A DNA stretch of 15,404 nt, taken from NCBI GenBank assembly GCA_039029935.1, contig JBCCFC010000157.1, forward strand, positions 1-15,404. The letters are read 5' to 3'. The notes beneath the pieces are model-generated. The model was given only the letters and a program-made list of their open reading frames with translations, was not told the DNA's origin and made no database searches. Shown here one piece after another: positions 6,841-13,471 of this stretch. Made by a program: the position numbers and the translations under genes. The stretch's first letter is position 1. Each line of letters starts with the position of its first letter. This DNA is from G039029935 sp039029935. GTDB lineage: Bacteria; Chloroflexota; Anaerolineae; Caldilineales; Caldilineaceae.

Positions 6841-7770
6841 TTACACCGTCCATTTCAATTTATCCATCAAGGCTTGGTAAAAATAACTACGCTCACGCAC
6901 ACGGACAAAGCGCGCCAAGTGCGGGCTACCAACCACCACGACTTCATCCTCATTGCCAAGCTCAATCACAAATTGCCCATCAACGGTCAGCATTGTTGGA
7001 TAGTCGCTATACGCCTTGAGTCGGATTTCTGTCCCTTCGGAGAGAACAACGGCCCGATCCATACTTAAATGAGGCGCAATGGGTAACAGCAGAATGTTGC
7101 GTAGCGTTGGTGGCAAAATTGGCCCACCCACCGCCAATGCATACCCTGTGCTGCCTGTGGCTGTGCTAACAATCAAACCATCACATGTATATGTGGTCAG
7201 ATAGCCTCCATCCAATTGGGCACTGATTCGCACAACCCGAGCCAAGTCTCCCCGACCAATCACGACATCATTCAGCGCATCATACTCACCGATGGTCTGG
7301 TAGGGTGGAGAGATACCTTCCGGAGGTGGTAAGTCGCCACCTCCGGAAGGTGTCTCTCCGCTGGAACCACTTTCGCTACTAGGACGTTCCACTCTTGCGC
7401 GCACCATAAGTCGTTCTTCTAGCCAATAATCACCCGCAAGAATCTTCACAAGGGGCTCTTGCCAATGTTCTGGCATAATTTCAGCAAGAAATCCAAGACG
7501 ACCCATTTTTACCCCAAGCATCGGGGTTGTATGTGGTGCCCCCATCCGTGCTGCACGCAGCAATGTGCCATCGCCCCCCAATGTAATCACCAAATCAACA
7601 TCGGCGATATGGGACATAATGGCTTCTGGTTGCCATGCGGATTCACGCCAGATGGTTTCTAACTGCAATGTGTGTTTATTTTGCTGTAAAAATTGTTCAA
7701 TCTGACCTGCCAACTCGATGGAGTCACCCTTCATTGGATGATGTAAAATCCCGATATTTTGAAATATCAT
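6841..7770 (-). CDS. nadK: NAD kinase
   Basis: This cytoplasmic enzyme phosphorylates NAD+ to NADP+ with ATP or polyphosphate. It has 309 residues. Motifs: the catalytic 'LGGDGTLL' (64-71, Asp67), 'LGVKMGRLGFLAE' (85-97), the NAD-contacting 'ALNDVVI' (165-171, Asn167/Asp168), the glycine-rich 'DGLIVSTATGSTGY' (197-210) and 'GGPILPPTLRNILLLPI' (215-231). Between the strand ending 'RARVERP' and 'ALNDVV' there is an extra segment of about 30 residues (130-160) rich in Gly, Pro and Ser; its coding DNA is a near-perfect palindrome. It lies in a variable loop of the fold, so activity is probably preserved. ATG 7770 leaves a 142-base gap shared with the divergent phosphoesterase gene. It is followed after 4 bases by the B-box gene. 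Confidence 0.95.
   Translation of the reverse strand: MIFQNIGILHHPMKGDSIELAGQIEQFLQQNKHTLQLETIWRESAWQPEAIMSHIADVDLVITLGGDGTLLRAARMGAPHTTPMLGVKMGRLGFLAEIMPEHWQEPLVKILAGDYWLEERLMVRARVERPSSESGSSGETPSGGGDLPPPEGISPPYQTIGEYDALNDVVIGRGDLARVVRISAQLDGGYLTTYTCDGLIVSTATGSTGYALAVGGPILPPTLRNILLLPIAPHLSMDRAVVLSEGTEIRLKAYSDYPTMLTVDGQFVIELGNEDEVVVVGSPHLARFVRVRERSYFYQALMDKLKWTV
7307..7359. repeat. Near-perfect palindrome inside nadK
   Basis: Arms 7307-7329 and 7337-7359 pair at 22 of 23 positions (one T-G wobble) around a 7-base loop. The core is ACCTTCCGGAGGTGG. It is read in frame as the 'GETPSGGGDLPPPEGISPP' stretch of NAD kinase. CTTCCGG also begins the palindrome at 8757-8818, suggesting a shared family of small palindromes. 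The stem is strong enough to form in the mRNA within the coding region. Confidence 0.9.
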
Positions 7771-7795
7771 AGGTTAATGCTCTAAGAAATTATTG

Positions 7796-7832
7796 ATAGA
7801 AGTCCGACTTTTATCAAAAGTCGGACTTCTAT
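7796..7832. repeat. Perfect 17-bp palindrome between the divergent nadK and phosphoesterase genes
   Basis: Arm 7796-7812 is the exact reverse complement of 7816-7832, with a 3-base loop. Its core GAAGTCCGACTTTT resembles GAAACCGAGTTTT of the 595-644 hairpin. Both neighbouring genes point away from it, so it cannot be an ordinary terminator for either. On the minus strand TACAAT (7836-7831) abuts it and could serve as the nadK -10 box, in which case the hairpin would form the 5' end of the nadK transcript (inference). Confidence 0.85.
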
Positions 7833-7878
7833 TGTATGCTGTGTCTATCCATAAAGCACATTGGTCATAGCGACACAT

Positions 7879-7906
7879 TTGAAACAAACCCAATGCGTGT
7901 TATTAT
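7879..7906 (+). promoter_or_regulatory. Candidate promoter directly abutting the phosphoesterase start codon
   Basis: TTGAAA (7879-7884) and TATTAT (7901-7906) are separated by 16 bases and match the sigma70 consensus well. The expected transcription start, 6-8 bases past the -10 box, falls at about 7912-7914, on the ATG at 7913. No Shine-Dalgarno sequence lies before the ATG, so the message may be leaderless. Confidence 0.55.
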
Positions 7907-7912
7907 ATCATT

Positions 7913-8713
7913 ATGCGAGTACTAATTTTATCAGACATTCATGCAAATCTAGTTGCACTAGAGACTGTTTTGAATGCAACCAAAGGCGATTATGACACTG
8001 TTTGGTGTTTGGGGGATATCGTTGGCTATGGTCCACACCCCAACGAATGTGTGGCATTGGTGCAAGAACATGCCAGTTTATCCGTCATGGGCAACCACGA
8101 TAGTGCCGTACTGGACCGAATCAGTGTGGAGGAATTTAACCCACAAGCCCAACAGGCCATCATCTGGACACGGAACAACTTAAACAGCGAACATGCGGCC
8201 TATTTAGACACCATGCCAGACACGCCATTGACACCACCAGGGACAGAAAACTTGATTGTGACTCATGCTAGTCCCCGTGAACCTGTACTTGAATATGTGT
8301 CGTCATCGGCCATTGCGTTTGAAAATTTTCATTTTTTCAACGAGCATATCTGCTTGGTTGGACACACACACAGACCCGCTATCTATCGCTGGCAGCTTGA
8401 ACCCAATGATGCTGGTCCAGCGGCAACGCCAACGCCAAACCAGTTCCCCCAAGCTGTTGTTGATTTTATTCCGCCGCCGACCGATGGTCTCATTCAGCTT
8501 GAAACCTCGGATGCACAACGACTCATCATCAACCCTGGCAGCATCGGTCAACCCCGTGACAACGACGCACGCGCTGCCTATGCCATCTTCGACACCGACG
8601 CGCTCATCTGGGACTACAACCGCATCGCCTATCCTGTCGAGCTAACCCAAAGTGAAATGCGCCGCGCCGGATTACCCAAACGACTCATTGACCGACTCAG
8701 TTTTGGGTGGTGA
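7913..8713 (+). CDS. YfcE-like metallophosphoesterase
   Basis: This 266-residue member of the calcineurin-like superfamily (Metallophos_2 type) has its full set of metal ligands: 'SDIHAN' (Asp8, His10), 'LGDIVGYGP' (33-41, Asp35), 'GNHD' (60-63), 'THAS' (His118), 'GHTH' (150-153) and the closing 'NPGSIGQPRD' (207-216). It should be a cytoplasmic dinuclear-metal phosphodiesterase; the natural substrate in this subgroup is not known. A Pro/Ala-rich insertion of about 35 residues (163-195) lies between the GHTH and NPGS motifs. No signal peptide is present. It stands alone on the + strand, diverging from nadK and converging on the metallo-beta-lactamase-fold gene. Initiation at ATG 7913 lacks a ribosome binding site. 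Confidence 0.92.
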   Translation: MRVLILSDIHANLVALETVLNATKGDYDTVWCLGDIVGYGPHPNECVALVQEHASLSVMGNHDSAVLDRISVEEFNPQAQQAIIWTRNNLNSEHAAYLDTMPDTPLTPPGTENLIVTHASPREPVLEYVSSSAIAFENFHFFNEHICLVGHTHRPAIYRWQLEPNDAGPAATPTPNQFPQAVVDFIPPPTDGLIQLETSDAQRLIINPGSIGQPRDNDARAAYAIFDTDALIWDYNRIAYPVELTQSEMRRAGLPKRLIDRLSFGW

Positions 8714-8756
8714 CGAGGTAGTTTAGGTAATTCCACAGAAATAACGACCCATGAAC

Positions 8757-8818
8757 ACTTCCGGAAGGGGTGATCGGTCAGTGCCATACCAGCGTATAGG
8801 AATCCCCTTCCTGGAAGT
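8757..8818. terminator. Imperfect palindrome between convergent genes (possible bidirectional terminator)
   Basis: ACTTCCGGAAGGGG (8757-8770) pairs with CCCCTTCCTGGAAGT (8804-8818) with a single-base bulge, around a 33-base loop. It sits between the stops of the phosphoesterase (8713) and the minus-strand gene ending at 8839, the expected place for a shared terminator. Neither strand carries a T-tract after the stem, so intrinsic termination would be weak. A dispersed palindromic repeat is the alternative. Confidence 0.5.
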
Positions 8819-8838
8819 TGATTCCTGTATTTTACTAG

Positions 8839-10206
8839 CTACGTCAACTTTCGCAACTTTCGCAACGCCCGTTTGACAAACTCGATATCAAACAGGGTCT
8901 TTGGGTGCAAATACCGCCCTGTATTATTGAGCGACCCCAGAAATAATGTCTTGATCATGCGTTTGTACTGCGTCTGTGATGCCTGAAAACGCCCATTGAC
9001 GGTCAATGTGTCAAAGCCCCAATCAAACTGGAAGATATAGGCCAAACTTTCAGATGAGAGAAAAATGTCAGCATCATCAGGACTGTATTCATCAAGACTG
9101 TATTCATCAAGACTGTATTCATCAATATCATGCACAACCTGCAAACCCTGCGTCATGTCAAAGAGAACAACCTTCTTCAAATCTGTCAGCGCAAGACGCA
9201 ATGGTTCAAAATAGCGCAGGGGTGGGAGCGAAAGTAGCTTGATGAAAAAACGGCTATTCTGCGCGCTCATCCGTTGAATATAATCATGACTTAAAGTAAC
9301 CAACGTATCCAGTGTAACCGAATCCGTCTGACGCAACAATTTTTGTGAGAGATCATAGTCAGCGTCATAAGCACGCAAAGAGGTCTCGTTGTCATGGCTG
9401 GCCCCAACAGTCCAACAGTCATCAGGGTAAAGCACAACGGGAATGACATCAGTCTGTGTATGGATGAAGGTATGCGCATCGCGAATCGTGTTGATGGCAT
9501 CGTTGCAAAAGAAATTCTCCTCATGTGAGAAATAGACAAAACTGGCAAAGGGGATAACATACGTTGGGGTGAAGGTTTCAACTTGTAATTTCACCCGCCG
9601 CAACTTCTCGGCAGCAGAGGCAACACGCAGTTCCAGTTCATCGGGATTGCCCTCCCAGTTGGCATAGCTGAATTGGGTCAACAACACATCGACTGCGCCC
9701 GTGTACCTCGCAATCTCCGAGGCGATGCCCTCACCATCGACAACACAGTCATTGGCGTTGAGAATTTTGGTTTCGCCAGCCTCGATGAGCAGCCATGAGT
9801 CAAAAAAGGGTATCTTACCACACATCACACGCAGATCAGGCGTCAATTCATACCAGCCATGCACAGGTAGTTCCACCGTCTGGAACCCCAACACACGACA
9901 ATAACGCAGCACCTTTTGATCTTCCGTTGTCTGAAAGAGGACCGTGATGTTCTGGCGGACATGTGCTGGAATTTGCTTGAGAACGGGTGGGGCAAAGTGA
10001 TCTGGATGCTCATGCGAAAACCAGAGGTGGGTGATGCCTTGTTGCTCAAAATCGTCAATCGTAAACTTCGTTTCGCAAAGCAAATCCCAACCATTGTTAA
10101 AGGCACTGCCAAAGAGCCAAGGGTCAGAGATGAGACGCACATCGCCATGCTGCAGGACAAACGATGCGTGGTTTACCCAGCGAATGGTTGGCTGTAAGTT
10201 TTGCAT
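8839..10206 (-). CDS. UlaG-like metallo-beta-lactamase-fold protein
   Basis: This 455-residue protein has an N-terminal metallo-beta-lactamase fold of the metal-dependent hydrolase type: 'NHASFVL' (12-18), 'ISDPWLFG' (26-33) and the metal motif 'HEHPDH' (65-70, with His65, His67, Asp69, His70), then 'NANDCVVDG' near residues 149-157. The long C-terminal half ends in a 'WGFDTLTVNGRFQ' segment near residue 400, which I associate with relatives of the CMP-sialic acid hydroxylase-like group found near surface-polysaccharide genes (moderate confidence). The exact reaction is unknown. A three-fold 'DEYSL' repeat (about 362-378) is inserted in the C-terminal half. AGAAAGAAG before the ATG is the ribosome binding site. 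It starts 35 bases after the MFS gene ends, so it is probably the last gene of a five-gene operon. Confidence 0.8.
   Translation of the reverse strand: MQNLQPTIRWVNHASFVLQHGDVRLISDPWLFGSAFNNGWDLLCETKFTIDDFEQQGITHLWFSHEHPDHFAPPVLKQIPAHVRQNITVLFQTTEDQKVLRYCRVLGFQTVELPVHGWYELTPDLRVMCGKIPFFDSWLLIEAGETKILNANDCVVDGEGIASEIARYTGAVDVLLTQFSYANWEGNPDELELRVASAAEKLRRVKLQVETFTPTYVIPFASFVYFSHEENFFCNDAINTIRDAHTFIHTQTDVIPVVLYPDDCWTVGASHDNETSLRAYDADYDLSQKLLRQTDSVTLDTLVTLSHDYIQRMSAQNSRFFIKLLSLPPLRYFEPLRLALTDLKKVVLFDMTQGLQVVHDIDEYSLDEYSLDEYSPDDADIFLSSESLAYIFQFDWGFDTLTVNGRFQASQTQYKRMIKTLFLGSLNNTGRYLHPKTLFDIEFVKRALRKLRKLT
9081..9125. repeat. Three exact 15-bp tandem copies inside the metallo-beta-lactamase-fold gene
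   Basis: GACTGTATTCATCAA occurs three times without change at 9081-9095, 9096-9110 and 9111-9125. Read on the minus strand it gives Leu-Asp-Glu-Tyr-Ser units. The lack of any silent change between copies indicates very recent duplication. The unit is a multiple of three, so the frame is kept. Confidence 0.97.
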
Positions 10207-10241
10207 GATGAATCTTCTTTCTGATTAGTCTACCCCTACTA

Positions 10242-11588
10242 CTACTTCTTTTTGATCGGAAAAACCGCCGCTGCCGCCAGCAAGGAGATAAGGATCAGAA
10301 CCACGAGTACGGGCTGATATGAGTTGCCAAACAAGGTGTAAATCAAAGCCATCCCATAGGGGGCAGAAGTCGTTGCGACCGTGTAGATGACATGTTGGAT
10401 GCTGCTGATCCGGCCAAAATAGGTTGAACCAAATTGGTCGGCAATGATTTGGGGACGCAGTAAGGTCGAGATACCGTAGACCGCCCCAAAGAGGATGACA
10501 AATGACCATACGCTGATAATCGTCAGCGATGCCTCCGTTGGTGATGAGCTAGACGTAAAAAGCAATAGTGCCAACGAAACGGCTTGCAGGCTAAAGATAA
10601 TTGTGACCATGCGTGTCGGTGAAAATGAACTGCCAGATGGCGCATAGATGACGCGCCCCAGCACTTGCATCGCCCCGATGATGCCCGCAATCCAGGCTGC
10701 ATACTCGGGGGCAAATCCCCGGTCCTCCAAGAGTGGGATAAAATGGACGCGAATGCCGATGGCGGCCATGCCACCCAACGAGAGCGAGATTGCCAGCCAC
10801 CAAAATCTGGGCAGACGCAGGACTTCGCGCAATGTCATGTCGGTCTTTGATGTTTGATTGACGGCTGTTTGATTATCTGCTGTTTGATTGGCTGCTGTTT
10901 GATTGGCTGCTGTTTGTTTATCTGCTGTTTGTTGGGTTGATGTTGTGTTTCGTTGTTCTGTTGATGCTGTCAGCGTCCCCCCATCCATCGCCAACCCCAT
11001 ATCGGCGGGGGAACGGCGCAGCACCAGCGCATGAAGTGGAATCGTGGTCACACCAAGCAGAATGGCTAAATAGACCATTGCCTGTCGCCACCCGTACAGC
11101 CCCAAGAGCCATGCGGTTAGGGGAAGAAAGATTGTGCTGGCAAATCCGGCAGCAATGGTGATGATGACCAATGCCGTTCCGCGTTTTTTGTTAAACCACT
11201 TGGCGGCAACCACAAAGGCAGGCTCATAGAGAATGGTCGCAGCGGTGATGCCCAAGCCAATCCACACCAGATAGAGTTGGGTAAGCGTTTGTACTTGTGC
11301 CAGCACAAACATCAACAGGGTGGCAACAATCGATCCTGCTGTCATCAGCCAGCGTGAGCTATAGCGGTCAAGCCAAAAGCCGACAGGCACGGCCATGCCA
11401 CCAGAGATGAGCAACGCCAACGAAAAGGCCCCTGTCACCTCCGCCCGTGTCCAGCCAAACTCAGCCTCCAGAGTGGTGATGATGACCGAATAGGCATAGT
11501 AGACGATGCCCCACGAGATGGTTTCGGTGATAGCAAGGGTGATGATGATCCACCAGCCGTAGTAGAGTGAGCGAAGTTGAGCTATCAT
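10242..11588 (-). CDS. Major facilitator superfamily transporter (OxlT/MCT-like)
   Basis: This 448-residue integral membrane protein has a pattern fitting 12 membrane segments in two halves. It opens 'YYGWWIIITLAITETISWGI', has the loop 'VGFWLDRYSSRW' between helices 2 and 3 (family motif A position), 'AAKWFNKKRGTALVI' after helix 4 and 'GWRQAMVYLA' before helix 6, all typical of the oxalate/monocarboxylate-type MFS group. The substrate cannot be deduced. The central cytoplasmic loop between helices 6 and 7 contains a run of Gln-Thr-Ala-X-X pentapeptides (about residues 220-246). It starts 27 bases after the Uma2-family gene, with no clear ribosome binding site at ATG 11588, and is followed after 35 bases by the metallo-beta-lactamase-fold gene. 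The two may act on the same compound, but that is a guess from position only. Confidence 0.87.
   Translation of the reverse strand: MIAQLRSLYYGWWIIITLAITETISWGIVYYAYSVIITTLEAEFGWTRAEVTGAFSLALLISGGMAVPVGFWLDRYSSRWLMTAGSIVATLLMFVLAQVQTLTQLYLVWIGLGITAATILYEPAFVVAAKWFNKKRGTALVIITIAAGFASTIFLPLTAWLLGLYGWRQAMVYLAILLGVTTIPLHALVLRRSPADMGLAMDGGTLTASTEQRNTTSTQQTADKQTAANQTAANQTADNQTAVNQTSKTDMTLREVLRLPRFWWLAISLSLGGMAAIGIRVHFIPLLEDRGFAPEYAAWIAGIIGAMQVLGRVIYAPSGSSFSPTRMVTIIFSLQAVSLALLLFTSSSSPTEASLTIISVWSFVILFGAVYGISTLLRPQIIADQFGSTYFGRISSIQHVIYTVATTSAPYGMALIYTLFGNSYQPVLVVLILISLLAAAAVFPIKKK
10851..10930. repeat. 15-bp tandem repeat in the central loop of the MFS transporter
   Basis: On the minus strand about five units of CAAACAGCAG(A/C)(T/C)AA(A/T) run head to tail, with a partial sixth. 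Two central copies are identical. They encode Gln-Thr-Ala-(Ala/Asp/Val)-(Asn/Lys). The unit keeps the frame, and the loop it lengthens is the least constrained part of the transporter. Confidence 0.93.
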
Positions 11589-11615
11589 CTAAAATTTTTG
11601 TAGAAACTGTAACGG

Positions 11616-12425
11616 TCAAATAGATATACCATGCTTTTGTAGCAAGGCAAGCAATTCTGCATTCTTCTGTTCGGCAACTTCACGGGCATGACGCTCCTCT
11701 GCTGCCTGCTGTTCGGCTGCTTCACGGGTGCGACGTTCCTCTTCTGCCTGCACAGCCTGCCCCGTCTCTCCGTCCCGGCGCCAAACAGTGAGCTTGGCTT
11801 CTGGCAATCGAAAGCCATTATCATCGACCAAATAAATCATCACACATGTAGGAATTTCTAGCTGTTCAAGATAGAGCCTCATGCTCCTTAAATCTTTCTC
11901 TTCGCCCTTGGGGGAAACCAATTCAAAAGCACAGACAGGTGTTGGCTGTGTTTCCGTATCATAGGAAGAACCCAACTCGTCCTCGGTTTGTCCCGATATA
12001 ATTAAGATATCGGGGCCAATTCTGTCACGCTTACCATCCTCGCGGCGATACATCATAAACATATCATACAACATCAGAAACCCTTTTTTCTCTAAAGGGC
12101 TTTCAATCATGCCACCAATTTGGACCATTTTGCGGCCATGCACAATCCCAACAGGCATCAACTCATCCTCTGTCTGGTAGGCGTATGGGTCTGTCTCCCA
12201 GTTTTCTGTAATGTGGTCCGGTATCCATGCGGGACGTTCTTGTGCGATGGATTGACGCATCCATGCTTCGGGATGGAGCGCAGGTTGTTGTGTCACCGCT
12301 TGCTCTTTCCACTTAGTAATACGAGACAATTTTTTAGGTAAGTCCTCCAATCGTTTCTTGATGGCAGGTGTTTTTGCCCGTGTTGTTACAGGAGACTCAA
12401 TCGTTGGTTCAAGTACACGTTCCAT
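11616..12425 (-). CDS. Uma2-family (DUF820) putative endonuclease-like protein with C-terminal coiled coil
   Basis: This 269-residue protein has a restriction-endonuclease-like core: 'GPDILII' (137-143, Asp139) and 'CAFELVSPKGEEKD' (165-178, Glu168 and Lys173), then 'YLEQLEIPTCVMIYLVDD' (185-202). These match the PD-(D/E)XK layout of Uma2 proteins, which are extremely abundant in Cyanobacteria and Chloroflexota and whose role is unclear. An N-terminal extension of about 60 residues is basic. The C-terminal 45 residues (about 224-265) form an Ala/Glu/Arg coiled coil built from a duplicated 14-residue unit. It lies 5 bases behind the small DUF2281-like gene and 27 bases ahead of the MFS gene. 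Nuclease activity is inferred from the fold only. Confidence 0.82.
   Translation of the reverse strand: MERVLEPTIESPVTTRAKTPAIKKRLEDLPKKLSRITKWKEQAVTQQPALHPEAWMRQSIAQERPAWIPDHITENWETDPYAYQTEDELMPVGIVHGRKMVQIGGMIESPLEKKGFLMLYDMFMMYRREDGKRDRIGPDILIISGQTEDELGSSYDTETQPTPVCAFELVSPKGEEKDLRSMRLYLEQLEIPTCVMIYLVDDNGFRLPEAKLTVWRRDGETGQAVQAEEERRTREAAEQQAAEERHAREVAEQKNAELLALLQKHGISI
11668..11751. repeat. Two-fold 42-bp direct repeat in the coiled-coil part of the Uma2-family gene
   Basis: Units 11668-11709 and 11710-11751 match at 35 of 42 positions. Each encodes a 14-residue stretch of Ala-Glu-Glu-x-Arg character, that is, two heptads of coiled coil. The divergence shows an older duplication than the exact 15-bp repeats nearby. 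Confidence 0.85.
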
Positions 12426-12430
12426 TATGA

Positions 12431-12625
12431 TTACCGTCCACAGATATCGTTACCCTCTTTGTTCTTTTGATCACGCTGCTGATATGCTAACTGAATCTTT
12501 TCCACGGCAAAGGCATCTTCATCTTGAGACGACTTCAAGAAATGAATAAAATCAAGCAAGCCCCTCAGGTCACATTCAGAAAGAGCTTGTATTTCATCCA
12601 TAATCTCTTGTTGTAACGGTGTCAT
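12431..12625 (-). CDS. Small DUF2281-like protein (possible antitoxin type)
   Basis: This is a 64-residue acidic protein. A helix-rich segment 'LSECDLRGLLDFIHFLK' resembles the 'lpe..l.evldFi.fL' pattern of DUF2281 / small antitoxin-type proteins; similarity is by pattern only, so the family call is tentative. The start is ATG 12625: GGAGG (12635-12631 on the minus strand) is an ideal Shine-Dalgarno sequence for it. A GTG at 12637-12635 overlaps that site and is unlikely to be used. It begins 12 bases after the SanA-like gene stops and ends 5 bases before the Uma2-family gene, so all three are likely translated from one message. DUF2281 proteins often accompany PIN toxins; here the partner is a Uma2-family protein. 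Confidence 0.6.
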   Translation of the reverse strand: MTPLQQEIMDEIQALSECDLRGLLDFIHFLKSSQDEDAFAVEKIQLAYQQRDQKNKEGNDICGR

Positions 12626-12637
12626 GATTACCTCCAC

Positions 12638-13342
12638 CTATTCAATCGGTATCGGCTCACCCAACACAGGCGCGGGCTGCTGCCGCACAACGTCACTCAA
12701 TGCCAACACCAATGCCAACAACTCACGCCGCTCGGACCAGCGTATTGAACGCGCCAAATAGGTCTGGCGGTCGGCGATGACACCAATGCTCTGGACGCCA
12801 AGACTGCGGCAGATGAGCAAGGCGCGGGGCAGGTGAAATTCTTGTGTGACCAAGACAGCACGATCTAGCATAAAGATATCGCGCGCCCGATAGCAGGTGT
12901 CATAGGTGCGCCGTCCCCCATAATCGGGCTGAACATCTTCAGGTGCAACGCCATTGGCAATCGCATAGGCCATCATTTCCCCCGGCTCATTGTAATCGTG
13001 AAAGCGATTGTCACCACTGACCAACAGCTTATCAACTTGACCCGATTGATAGAGCAAAATGGCTGTGTCCATACGGTCGCGTAGCATGGTACTCAACCGT
13101 CCACTGTTAAAGACACGTGCCCCAAACACAATGGCGACCCGTTCCTTGGGCAACGATTCAACGGCCTCGTCTAGCGTATACATATTAGAGACAGACCACT
13201 GCTGGACGCCCCATCGCCAGATAAAGGGAAAGGCAATGCCACAAAATAAAATAATCACAATCGCCAAGCTAATTCGGAGATAGGTTGTTTGATGACGCAT
13301 TGTGGACCGTGCTTGGTTGGATAGATCGAAATAGTTTGTCAT
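12638..13342 (-). CDS. SanA/YdcF-like (DUF218) membrane protein
   Basis: This 234-residue protein has one N-terminal membrane segment (about 23-43) and an outward-facing DUF218 domain. Family marks are 'VAIVFGARVFNSG' (69-81), 'RDRMDTAILLYQSGQVDKLL' (88-107), 'SGDN' (109-112), 'YNEPGEMM' (117-124), 'YGGRRTYDTCYRA' (141-153) and 'VTQEFHLPRAL' (165-175). These follow the E. coli SanA layout. SanA is linked to envelope barrier function and vancomycin resistance, but the biochemical activity is unknown. ATG 13342 has GGAGG 13 bases upstream, slightly far; Met15 is an alternative start. A candidate promoter lies just upstream (13376-13404), making this the probable first gene of the five-gene minus-strand group. 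Confidence 0.87.
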   Translation of the reverse strand: MTNYFDLSNQARSTMRHQTTYLRISLAIVIILFCGIAFPFIWRWGVQQWSVSNMYTLDEAVESLPKERVAIVFGARVFNSGRLSTMLRDRMDTAILLYQSGQVDKLLVSGDNRFHDYNEPGEMMAYAIANGVAPEDVQPDYGGRRTYDTCYRARDIFMLDRAVLVTQEFHLPRALLICRSLGVQSIGVIADRQTYLARSIRWSERRELLALVLALSDVVRQQPAPVLGEPIPIE

Positions 13343-13375
13343 AAATATAAGTCATCCTCCAAATTTTGAAGACAC

Positions 13376-13404
13376 ACTATACCTTATGACGGTGATCCAT
13401 GCAA
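13376..13404 (-). promoter_or_regulatory. Candidate promoter for the minus-strand five-gene group
   Basis: On the minus strand TTGCAT (13404-13399) and TATAGT (13381-13376) are spaced by 17 bases. The transcript would start near 13369, giving a leader of about 27 bases that carries GGAGG before the SanA-like ATG. The -35 match is only partial (TTG plus A). Confidence 0.45.
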
Positions 13405-13471
13405 CCATGAGATGGCCCCAGTAGGGGTATGAGAGCCTTGCCCCTTTGCCCACTAAATAATTCGGTGTTTT

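Noticed and set aside
7796..7832. Intrinsic terminator
   Set aside because: Both flanking genes diverge from it, so no transcript of a neighbouring gene ends here; a palindromic repeat or leader hairpin fits better.
9006..9242. A + strand ORF containing an 'HQDCI' repeat
   Set aside because: It is the opposite-strand reading of the 15-bp repeat in the metallo-beta-lactamase-fold gene.
11585..11824. A 79-codon minus-strand ORF overlapping the Uma2-family gene end
   Set aside because: It is an out-of-frame shadow of the Uma2 coiled-coil region without a ribosome binding site or recognisable domain.
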